Shown piece after piece: positions 35,691 to 45,511 of a stretch of DNA of 64,000 nucleotides. Below the pieces are notes generated by a model that searched no databases, had not been told where the DNA came from, and saw only the letters and a list, made by a program, of their open reading frames with translations. The position numbers and the translations under genes are program-made. Positions within the stretch are counted from its first letter, which is position 1. Every line of letters begins with the position of its first letter. This DNA comes from Bombardia bombarda (lineage: Eukaryota; Ascomycota; Sordariomycetes; Sordariales; Lasiosphaeriaceae), in the NCBI GenBank assembly GCA_030512295.1, contig JAULSR010000002.1, positions 3,224,001-3,288,000 of the forward strand, in the 5' to 3' direction.

Positions 35691-37061
35691 GATTGCAGAC
35701 GGGGACCAGGAGTAGCGCGGGCGTGTATGGAGGAAGGTGCAAAGGTGTTGAGTTGCGGGTATGGGCAAGGCAACACTTTTTCAAATTTGGGAGGCAGCCG
35801 AGAGAGTATGGAAGGCTGGAAAGTGTGGTAAGGTACCAAGATACAGGTAAGAAATGCAGGTCGGGATCCCGTGCTAGGCTCCACTGCCGCGCTGCAGGAT
35901 GCGATAATAGTTCAACACTCCAAGACAAATAGGTGTAGGTAGTTGCACGGAAAAAACGCGCAGAGAGGACAGCTTGAACTTGGCGGATGGACAGATGCAG
36001 AAGGTCGCGACGACACGCTGCAAGGAAGGATCGAGGCCACTTAACGCGCGTCAACTGAATGCGGCTGTGAATAATGAATGCTAGAGGGCCTACTGACTGA
36101 TGGTTCAGACTCTAGGGCCTTCTTAAGCGCCTGTCATGGGACAGACTTCACAACGGGAGGGGTCTCGCTAGGTAGGCAGACTTCCCCGCACACCGTCACC
36201 GTAGGTCCCGCTGTGTAGGTAGCGTACTGTACAAGTAGATAGGGGGTACACCTTGCTGGTCGTACCGACGGGTTTACACAAGACATGTGGTGATGCAAAA
36301 CGATAACATGTTGTCTATATGATGTCTATAACTTGATTTGCGTCTCCACATAAGTAACAATCAAGGATTTGACATGTTCTCGAAGCTGTGCTCGCCTGCT
36401 TAGCCCAGCTCCAGGTTTGACCAGGTACTGACATATACCGTCTGCCTACCCCCGTTATCCCCGAGGCCCTTGAACCTTATGTCCTGACATCATGATCGAC
36501 GCGCCACACTGTGGCTGAGCTCGGTCGCTGACAGGCGGCTAACCGGCCATCCATGCGGCCATCGTTCCGCCACGCAGCCGCCATGTCAATCGCCAGCCGC
36601 CAATCCCAAACGCATCGTCAGTGCTTGAGAACCCCTTTCATTGACCAGCCTTGTTACCCGAACCACGCACACCCGCCCTCGCCCGCCTTCGTGTCCCCGT
36701 CTCCCTGCCACGATAACCCGAGGACCATAATTGTCCAACCACAACAAAATACTGCCTCGTGCCTCGAACCCAAACGTTGTTCGTCCAGCAATCACCGGAA
36801 CACGTCATCCACTTTTGCGCTCCCGAACCCAGATCGCGCCCGCTGCGGACGTTACACCGTCCATCTCTCCCACCCATACAGCCGAATCCGACCCGGCTTT
36901 AACCACGCCGAGATATCCTTCCCATCCGGGTGGTGGTCAAGACAACCAATTCTCAACCAGACGGACCTGTTGTCTTACACAGACAGGCAGGGGCCAACCA
37001 AACAAGCCAACCATCCCACTCAAAACACGCGAGAAAGGACCAAAGAAAACCCGAAGTCATC
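35691..37061. other. Divergent promoter region between the Ysc84-like gene and SFT1
   Basis: Bidirectional upstream region of two genes. The frames at 36553-37107 and 36731-37465 cross the SFT1 start in other frames and are shadows. No RNA gene is seen. Confidence 0.6.
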
Positions 37062-37415
37062 ATGTCCGAATCTTACGAGCGCGAGCGCCAAAACAATGCC
37101 AGGCTAGACGAGCTCTCCGCCAAGGTCTCGGCCCTGCGCGGCGTCACCATCGACATCTACGACCACGCGCGCGCCCACGAGGTGATAGATTCGACGGTCA
37201 GTTTAAGCCCCCCCTTTTACGTCCCCCAAGACTGGCATCTGACAATTTGACAACAGACCGACACATTCTCCTCCATGGGCACCCAGCTAAAGGGCTCGGC
37301 CGGCCGGCTCGGCCGCATGGCAGCATCAGGCAACAAGGTCGCCATTCTCAAGCTCTCGGGCATCCTGATCGGCATCGTTATCGTCCTCTATTACACGTGG
37401 CGACTGTTCTTCTAG
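37062..37415 (+). CDS. SFT1: SFT1 Golgi SNARE (Bet1 family)
   Basis: Two exons (37062-37196, 37257-37415) flank a 60-bp intron with a GTCAGT donor and a CTGAC branch site, giving 97 aa, the same length as yeast Sft1. The SNARE helix begins near the N-terminus (RERQNNARLDELSAKVSALR) and continues over DSTTDTFSSMGTQL. A single C-terminal membrane anchor, ILKLSGILIGIVIVLYYTW, ends two residues before the stop. Known role: a Qc-SNARE working with Sed5 in retrograde traffic within the Golgi. Bet1 itself has a longer N-terminus, so Sft1 fits better. Confidence 0.85.
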
Positions 37416-38393
37416 ACAGCTGGGATGGGGCCATACGAGCAAGCAGGCAGCAAGCCTCACAATAGAGACAGGAGACCTCCGCACGTGTCTGTCTGTCTGT
37501 CTGTCCGCGTCCGCGCTCGCTACCTAGGTAGCTGGGCATAGAAACTGTACACTACTACTAATGTTTCCTTTCTGTGTTTTCTTTTGTTGTTGCAGGGCTT
37601 GTTTGGAAAAACGAAGCCACGGGTTATTATCAAGGCAAATCGGAGTTGGTCGGTTAGCGAACGAAGAAGAAGGCGAAGACGGGTGGGCGGCATAGCACTG
37701 GCGTTCAAATGGGATTGTTTTTCAGCAGGACTCAACTCGTATTTCCATGTTTTCTTTTTGGAGTAGTAAACACATACCTAGGCAAGCACGTACAATAGCG
37801 TTCCTCAAGGTTATCATTTCAATACTTTCTGTTGATATTCCGTGAAGGAATTGGACGAATCTTTTAACGTAGCAAACTGTCTCTACACGCCCTTTTAGTC
37901 CTCATATATCACGCCCTCGCCAAGACACAAGGGATATATCACTGTCATTCTCCTCTAACCCTGCAGACATAGACGGATATCATCTCAGCAGTTGGTTCTA
38001 CAGCCCGAAAAGAAACATGCCACCACGGATATATAGGAAAGATAGGATTGCTACATCCAGCAACTTCAATATCTCAACCACGCCGACTTTTATCTGTCCT
38101 CGCCTCAAATAAACCGACAGCCACAAACAAAATCACCAAGCAAGCTATCTTTATTTAAATATATGACCAAAAAAGCAACCCATAGCATTCAAGTGTTTTT
38201 CTTCTAGAACAAGCTTTTCAGCGCACCACACCATGCTTCCTTTCTTTCATTATTCTGCCATGCCATGCCTGTAGCATCGTCAGCCACACACTTCGTTCGC
38301 AATGCTTTGCTTTACTTTACTCTCGCTCCGCTGTGTCTGCCCACCAATGCCTCTACCTCTACAACTCACATTATACCCCCTTCATTCATGGAC
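37416..38393. other. Convergent intergenic, SFT1 to ArfGAP
   Basis: 3' untranslated regions of both genes. A TCTG/TGTC microsatellite lies at about 37483-37505. No coding frame is supported. Confidence 0.65.
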
Positions 38394-40332
38394 TTATTCC
38401 CAAACATTAGAAAACAAATCCTCACTAGCCCCAAAGCCACCGCCCCCAGCTGCCGGTTTAGCCGACCCCGAAGAAGGCCCCGACGGCGCCGGCGTGCTCC
38501 ACCCACCAAACTCCTCGTCCGCAGCAACCTTGGGCGCAAAGCCCCCGGAAGCACTAAGAACAATAGGCTGGCTCGCCAGAGAAGAAGTATGAGTAGTAGG
38601 CGCAGCACCACCAAAAGAAGAAGCGGCCGGGGCGCCCCAGCCAAAGTCATTCGACAATGCAATAGGGGGAGCTGCCGCCGCAACAGACGGCCTCGACGCC
38701 TCGGGGCTTCTCTTTGGCGCCTCAGCTGTTGTAGACCACGCATTACCTCCCCAGACATCATCAGAGTTGCCCCATGCGTTGGAACTTGCTGTGGCTTGTG
38801 GCGCTGCAGCAGCGGGAGCCTTGGGCTGAGCGGTCGGTGTAGAGAGGTTAAAGACCGAGCTTGAAGAGAAGGCCGATGATGACGACGCAGGAGCCGCAGC
38901 TGCTGGCTTTGGAGCGGGAGCTGCGCGCGGAGGAGACGACGTAGAAAAATCAAACAGGTCGTTCAGCGCGGAAGAAGGGGCCGGTGCGGCAGAGAAGGAG
39001 GATTGCTGCCTTGGCGCCGGAGCTGGAGCTGGTGCTGGCGCCGCCACAGGAGAGCCGAATGCGCCGAAGGCCCCCCTGGGGCTTCCGATAGACTGCTTTG
39101 GCTGGTGGGCTGACGGGGCGGTAGCGGGCTTCGCATCAAAGAAGCCGCCACCGCTGAGGCTGGAGAAGGCCGAGCCGGCTGAGGCTGAGGACGCAGGGGC
39201 GGGTCGCGGGGACGAGAAGCTGCCGAGACTCGAGAAGGCGTCTACTTTGGGGCTCTTCACGGCAGGTGCCGCCGCGGGGCCCGAGAAGCTGAGGCTGCTG
39301 AAGGCGTCGTTGAAGCCTCCGAAGGGGTTGTGGTTCTGGCTCATGCCACCGGTCGGGGAGGGCATCCCGCTCATGGACCCCGAGTGGTTATGGGACTGTT
39401 GCTGCTGATACAGCTGCTGTTGTTGGAATTGATGCTGCTGCTGCTGCTGCTGCTGCTGTTGTTGGGGGCGAGGGGCGGTTGCGTAGAGAGAAAGGATGGA
39501 CTGCTTCAGGTCTGGGCGCGACTGGTTTCCCACACCAGGGGTACCCGTTGTGCTGGCTGGTCGTGGCGGGGCCGCGGGCTCAGTGCCCAGGAAATCCAAG
39601 CCCAGGAGCGAGTCCTTGGTGCTTGTCGCCTTGGGGGGCGCGGGCTGAGCTTTTGGGGGGACCTTGCTGGCGGTCGGGCCGGCGGTGCTCGCTCTTTGTG
39701 GGATCGGATCGCCGCCGATGAGATCGGGCTGCGGGGCCGAGGGCTGGATAGATCGCGGGGCGGCTGACTGGCCAACGGACCCCTTACGGACCGACTCGCG
39801 GCGCTCGATATTCTTCTTCTCCTTCACTACGCTCAGGGGTATGTCGTCGTCGGCCTCGTCGCCGAGAGTTGCGGGGTCTGGAATGGGCCCGTCCATGACC
39901 CATCTTTTGAGCTCGTACTTTGTGCGGATAAAGTTCTCGATCTTGGACTCGGAGGGCGCGTGTCCTGGGGCCAGCTTCGCCTCCCAATACTTGTTCGCCC
40001 GCGCATTGCCCCAGCTCAGGATGCTCTGCAGCTGCTCGTCGGTCCACGAGTCCAGGTCGACAGACTTGACACGGCTGATGTGGGTGCCCATTCCGCGGTG
40101 GATGCCTGAGCAGCGGATGCAGATAAAGATGCCCAGGTTCCAGCTCGCCCATCGCGGATCTGCAGAGTGGCGCTGTCAGTTATGCCGGGGGAACATGTGC
40201 AGCGATGTACTCACGTTTGTTGCGCTTGCAATCGGCGCACACCTTGTTGGCCTCCAATTTAAGGAGGCTCTTAATGGTCGCCGTGTTCTGCGCTGCCCGC
40301 TCGGCGGCGGGGTTAGGAGGTCGACGAGACAT
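38394..40332 (-). CDS. ArfGAP, SMAP/Age2 type
   Basis: Two exons (40215-40332, 38394-40159) with a 55-bp intron (GTGAGT donor) join to 627 aa. The ArfGAP domain fills about residues 12-130. Its zinc finger is CADC...CIRC, followed by GIHRGMGTHISRVKSVDLDSW, where the Arg of GIHR is the catalytic arginine finger. The WASWNLGIFICIRC and DDDIPLSVVKEK motifs are typical of SMAP/Age2-type proteins. The rest is a long low-complexity tail rich in Ala, Pro, Ser and Gln with FG, AFGAFG and DLF motifs (the protein ends FGASEDLFSNVWE), which may bind clathrin adaptors. Known role: it stimulates GTP hydrolysis by Arf1 in trans-Golgi and endosomal traffic. Seventeen residues separate the inner cysteines of the finger, one more than the usual sixteen. 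Confidence 0.9.
39400..39470. repeat. CAG/CTG triplet run, coding poly-glutamine
   Basis: An interrupted CTG/TTG run on the plus strand encodes a stretch of Gln on the minus strand in the ArfGAP tail. Confidence 0.8.
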
Positions 40333-41310
40333 AGTGGTCGGCTAATCGGTATCTTTAGTCACCTCCCTGGTCGTTTGTGCGCTGGAGAAATTTGTCTTGG
40401 AGGAGGGTGGTGAGATCTTTGGGGGAAAGATTCGAGGTTTAGGATCGCGTGCGTTGTTTGGGCTGAGGTGGGAAAGCCAGCCAACTGCCTGCTTGGTGGT
40501 AATGCATGTCCTCATTGAAGCACGGCCGCCTAAACGGCCACTAAGCAAATCTTATCTTGGCCAACCTAAGCCAATACGCCACACACTCGTCGATAAGAAG
40601 TTTCCAGGCTCCCCAAAGTCAGTTTACAGCAGCCTAGAAACTCTAGTGATACATACATGCTGCTACGAGATCCAATGAATTGATGATATGAAGTACGTTA
40701 GGCTGTCGCTTTCAAAGTTTTTGGTCCAGAAGCTTTCGCGGGGTTGGTTAGGTTCAGTTCAATAAGTACCTAGCAGCCAGTAATGTATAAACTCAAATCA
40801 CTTGATGATCTGCCATCGATCCGTACCCAGAGCTTATATTCATCGCTGACGCAAACTTTGGAGGCGGTTACACGGCGTAGATATCCTGCAGCAGGACGCT
40901 AACATCCAAGTAGGCACTGGTAAGTCCCCCTATTCTACCCTGAAGCTACGTGTTCTCGATACATCATACAGCACCGCCGGCAAATGGAATAAAATCCACA
41001 TGACGGTCGGCGCCGGACTCGGCCCAGCGCAGTGGTTAAGTTTCGCCTCTTACTGCAGGCGTATGTACATACAGCATGGAACAGGGCATGGATGGATGGA
41101 TTCATCGAAGTCATTGATTCCAAACCCGCATCCCCCATCATCCATTCCGGCTTTGTCTCAGCCCCGACGACGATTTGTCATTAGATCATCAACTCTCAAG
41201 CTTTAAATTCATATAACCGTCTCATAGCTTGGCTGCCACCCTCAACTTGCTCAGTGTTGTTTAAATACTTGCATCTTCCCCCATCCTCCTCAAACCACGA
41301 AAAAGCCTTG
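40333..41310. other. Divergent promoter region, ArfGAP to MsrB
   Basis: Upstream regions of both genes. No supported frame, RNA or repeat. Confidence 0.6.
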
Positions 41311-42001
41311 ATGCGCTACCAGTCTCCAACTCTTTTTCGCATCCTGCACAACTTGTCAAGGTTCGCACGTCGACCACAGGCTTTCCAACAACCCTTTACT
41401 CCCAAAAACACGAACCCCGATACAAACCCTCTACGAGCTTCCATGCCGTCTATCCCCTTTCTTGGCAGCTTATTCGGCTCCGGCTCCGCAAAGATGACGT
41501 CCTTCCCGGACGAGAAGACCCCAGACGAGTGGCGTGCCGTCCTCAACAAGGGTCAGTTATTCACTTACTGACAAACCATTCGCAAATAAATACTGAATAA
41601 AAACAACAGAACAATTCCGCATCCTCCGCGAAAAAGGCACAGAACCACCCGGCTCCGGCACCTACGACAAGCACTACCCGAGCGAGGGCGTCTACGCCTG
41701 CGCCGGCTGCTCAACCCCGCTGTACACGGCGAGCCACAAGTTCAAGTCGGGTTGCGGCTGGCCTGCCTACTTTGACAGCATCCCCGGCGCCGTCGTCCGC
41801 CACACCGACCGCAGTTTCGGCATGACGCGCACCGAGATCATGTGCGCCAACTGCGGCGGCCACCTCGGCCACGTCTTCAAGGGCGAGGGCTTCCCCACCC
41901 CGACCGACGAGCGCCACTGCGTCAACAGCGTAAGCCTCAAGTTCTCGCCTGACGACAAGGTGGAGGATGGTGCGGCGGGCAAGGGTGATAGCAAGGTCTA
42001 A
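41311..42001 (+). CDS. msrB: Peptide-methionine (R)-S-oxide reductase
   Basis: Two exons (41311-41551, 41610-42001) with a GTCAGT..CAG intron give 210 aa. The enzyme reduces methionine-R-sulfoxide in oxidised proteins, using thioredoxin. All MsrB hallmarks are visible: two zinc CxxC pairs (C111/C114 in YACAGC, C159/C162 in CANCGG), SGCGWPAY (C129 in the loop) and the catalytic Cys184 in RHCVNS. The first 40-60 residues are extra to the fold and rich in Arg, Ser and Leu without acids (RILHNLSRFARRPQAF), a typical mitochondrial presequence. In-frame ATGs at 41443 and 41494 would give shorter, probably cytosolic forms, so dual localisation from one gene is plausible. Confidence 0.92.
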
Positions 42002-42296
42002 CTAAACGGTTCTTTCCATTATGGGTTTTGGTTCTCTCTTCTCTTTTTGACATGTCAGTATATTTCATGTATGACCACCATAGTAAATAGGTCCTTTGCA
42101 ACTACAACGAAACAATGTTGACTAATTCGATGATGATGATAACTCCTCCTTCCATCTCTATCTCTCTGCACATACGAGCTCTTGGACTAAATTTCCTGTC
42201 CAAATAAGCAACCAGCCTGAGAAGCAAGATACCAGCCCCTTTGTCCAGTGGCGACCATCAGTATGCAAATAAACACCAAACCACCACAGCTGCCCC
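42002..42296. other. Short convergent spacer
   Basis: 3' untranslated regions of MsrB and of the orphan gene. Nothing else is seen. Confidence 0.7.
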
Positions 42297-44305
42297 CTAT
42301 ACCCCTATCCGCCGGCCTCGCGCCTCCTTCATCCTTTGCACAGCCAACGCCGTCAGACTCTCCATACGACGAGCCCACTCTTCTCCATACTTTGACCAAA
42401 TCCTGCCTGCCTCATCCCGATCCTCGATCGACTCGGTTTCTTTTCGTCCTTTTTCCATTAGCTCAGCCCATATCCTCGTCGCCTCGGCGAATGCCTTCTG
42501 GTTGATCTCCAGTATTCGGAATAGTGAGTCGTCATCTTCAGCTCTGTTTGTCCCCTGAACAACTCTAGGCGCAGTATTGCTCAGCTGTATGCCCAAGATA
42601 TCTTTGCTGCATCTAGCGAGCTTTTTCGGTGCCTCTTTGTCATGTGAAGACGCATGTCTCTTGAGCCCCCCTCTCAACATATTGCCAAAGTCATGACTGG
42701 TTGTCGGCTGGCTTGATGAAGGGGGCGGAGTATCTTTGTCCTGTATGGATGCATGTCTTGTAAGTCTCGGTCTGAGCATACCGGAAAACTCATCGCTGCT
42801 TGTCGGCTGGCTTGATGAAAGGAGCGGTGTTTCATTGTCCTGTAAAGATGAACGCCTTGTAGGCCCCCCTCTTTGCATATCGTAGACTTCTTGTCCAGTT
42901 GTTGGCTGGCTTGATGTAAAATATTGTGCTACGGGTCCTTGCTTGGATTTCAGGGTGGGAGATGTGGCGTGTCTGGAGTTGAGAGCTGAAGAGTTCGTCG
43001 ATCCTCGTCGTAGTTTATAACGTGTCGTGGGATTTTGGCTGTCCTGTATGCGGCTCTCAGTAGTGCTAGGTACCCTGTTCAGCACTTGACTGGTTTCCAC
43101 CGGATCCTCAAGACTGACAATTGATAGATGCTTTGTTCGACTGGATTCATCAAGCAGTGGTCTACTTGGACCGTAGCTTTCGGTTTCATTTTCCGTTGAG
43201 ACTCTTTCCATCTGCTGGGTAGAGGTAATGACTTCATCATCATCATCATCATCATCATCAGAGAAACGCCTCCTCGATATACGCGTAATCTCTGTCGGCC
43301 CTAGAGTTCTGTCGAAATGTTTCGAGACTGTGTACGTAGTATGCCTCCTGGACTCCGGTATAGTAGGAAGTTGCTGTGCAAGAAGATGTCTTGCCCTCGG
43401 TCGACCTGAAGATGATGAGCTGACTCTTTTAACCCTGTATATGCCCTCACCGGGCACACCTGGGCAAGTTGCTGGTCGCGGCGGTGGCTGTAATGGCGGA
43501 GAAATGGATGACCAAGTTTGTTGACGGCTGACAGGTTGGCCAAAAGGTTGGCTTGATGGTCGACCAGGAATTGATAGGTGAGGTGGGTAGGCTGGGACAA
43601 GTACGGGAGGGCTTCCATTGTATAATTGCTGTGAGTTTCCGTATGGGCTGTAAACTGGCAATGGGCTCTGGCCGGGAACCATCAGAAGCCCAAGGGGTGC
43701 TTGTTCACTTGGGATACCAGGCCTCTGACTTGGAGTAGAAACATCTTGGGTATTCAAGCCCAAGGTTCTCATTTCACCGAAGACGGACTCAAAATCTGCA
43801 GCTTTCTTAAACTTAATGGCAAGAGTGTGGCAGTCCTGAACAGCACGTTAGTAACACCGAGATCGCACAAGATATCAGGGAGTCTACATATGCTGCATCC
43901 TTTGGACGACGAAAGACAAGAGAAAGCTCGGGAGGTGAAAATTCAATCATGTATCGTAGAGATGGGTCCATTGCTGCCAAGGGTGATCGAAAATCGTCCA
44001 GATACATCTTGACCTGTTGTATCGACCTTAGCATCTAGTACTGATCACCCTGGCGAGTACGATTTGACACCAACCAGCTCATCTGCCTTGTCCTTCACAT
44101 GCACCATCAACAAATGCCGGCAAACAGAATTTGATGCATGTTTGCGTTTTCCAGTGTACGGGATTCTTGGTGTGAGTTCAACTTGGGGCCTCAGCACAAG
44201 TTGGGAATTTTTGAACGTATTCAGTTTGCCGTTGACCGAGACACTTTCCAAGTCAAAGCGGCGAATCGATAGCCCAGTAAGCTTCGAGACATCTGAGGGG
44301 GGCAT
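42297..44305 (-). CDS. Fungal orphan protein with three tandem 33-residue repeats (631 aa)
   Basis: Three exons: 44075-44305, 43888-44013 and 42297-43835. The second intron has a perfect TACTAAC branch site and TTCAG acceptor. The first intron is less certain because its best phase-0 donor is GTTGGT. The start is ATG at 44303-44305 (MPPSDVSKLTGLSI). The first 150 residues are ordered-looking, with alternating hydrophobics (VELTPRIPYTG, HLLMVHVKDKADEL, YMIEFSPPELSLVF, HTLAIKFKKAADFESVFG), and could be a PH-like beta fold. A Pro/Ser-rich middle follows, then an Asp run from a CAT repeat, three repeats of the form SSQPT...(R)RHAS.QDKETP (about 42620-42920), and a charged C-terminal helix (AFAEATRIWAELMEKGRKE, EEWARRMESLTALAV). 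I do not recognise the family. Confidence 0.8.
43229..43262. repeat. (CAT)n triplet repeat, coding poly-aspartate
   Basis: About ten CAT/ATC triplets on the plus strand encode a run of Asp in the orphan protein. Confidence 0.85.
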
Positions 44306-45511
44306 TTTGGAAATATTTGCAGAATCCGTGGGCAATGCATGAGGCTGGGCAGAGGGGCAGAGGAGCAAACGGCCAGTAGCCCAGGAAGTTGTTTAGTTCC
44401 CACTCTGAGAAGCATAAGATTAAGATGAGGAAGGTGCGAGTAACCAGAATGCCTCTGTGGTGGAGTGGGAGTAATCAGGAAGGAGCAGTGGCCGGAGCAC
44501 TTGCCCAAAATACAAAAGAGACCATAATTGATCAATCAAGTAAGAGCGGGAAGCGCCCACCGTTATTGGCGAGGGCCCAAGGTGAAGCAACTTCCTGGAA
44601 GTTATTGCAGGTCAATGTAGAGAAGTTGGTTGTGGTTTGTTTAGTCGTTCATCAACTTTATTGAATGTCATTGCACATGATGAAGCGGTCTAGGAATGCG
44701 TTCAACAAGATCTGATTGATCGATTCGATCAAGTCAGCAGCCCGGCTGGCGCAATGGTAGCGCGCAAGACTTCTATCAAAAGTCAATCAATCTTGAGGCT
44801 GTGGGTTCGAGTCCCACGTCGGGTGCATTTTTGCTGTATCACTCATCGACAATGACGATGAGATATTAGAGCACTCCATCACAGCCTTATTCAGTATCCA
44901 GTTTGTTAGAGGTCATGGTTGAGACTCTCCATTCGATTTTTTTTTGTAGTTTTTAAGCAGCCATTCGGCTAATTGAATGTTGGACACAACGTGATTAATC
45001 GTCCACCGTTGTTACAGAGGGGTGGGACACTGTATTTTAGTGATTAGACGGCCATAAATATACCAAACCGGTAGCTAAAGCTCGCTGAGGCATGTGCACC
45101 TAAGCACCCTGGCTTGTGAACGGCATGTGCACACCCGCCAGTTGCTCACCAGCCGCCAGCCAGTCTGCGACCCGTTCTGGGAAGGAAGGGAGTGGTGTCC
45201 AACCCAACCAAAAAAAAACCGACGCCATCCAATTGACAGACACACGGACAGCCTCGCGTCGCATCGCATCACGGAAACCATCGCGACAAGGACCACACGG
45301 CGACCATATCGATCACCCCGTAGCGCGCTGCCACTTGCACCAAGAAGACACCCACCTACGACTGCGACTACAACTGCACAGTGCCTGCGCTATTGGCGAT
45401 TGACGCCGATCGATCCATCGCTCCCATCGCGGCATCTCCCCAATCCCCGTCGTTTTCTTCGTCCTTCACCTTGTCACTGCCGCCGTGCTGCGGCTCGATC
45501 GATGCGCCAGG
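44306..45511. other. Divergent intergenic region with one tRNA gene
   Basis: Upstream regions of the orphan gene and of RSC9, with tRNA-Arg inside. No other feature is supported. Confidence 0.65.
44740..44825 (+). tRNA. tRNA-Arg(UCU) with a 14-nt intron
   Basis: A complete cloverleaf can be drawn. The acceptor stem GCCCGGC pairs with GTCGGGT (two G-U pairs). The D stem is GCGC/GCGC around AATGGTA, the anticodon stem is CAAGA/TCTTG with anticodon TCT at 44772-44774, and the T arm is GTGGG-TTCGAGT-CCCAC. A 14-nt intron (44776-44789) sits one base after the anticodon, the canonical eukaryotic position. The internal A box (TGGCGCAATGG) and B box (GGTTCGAGTCC) are intact. Confidence 0.92.
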
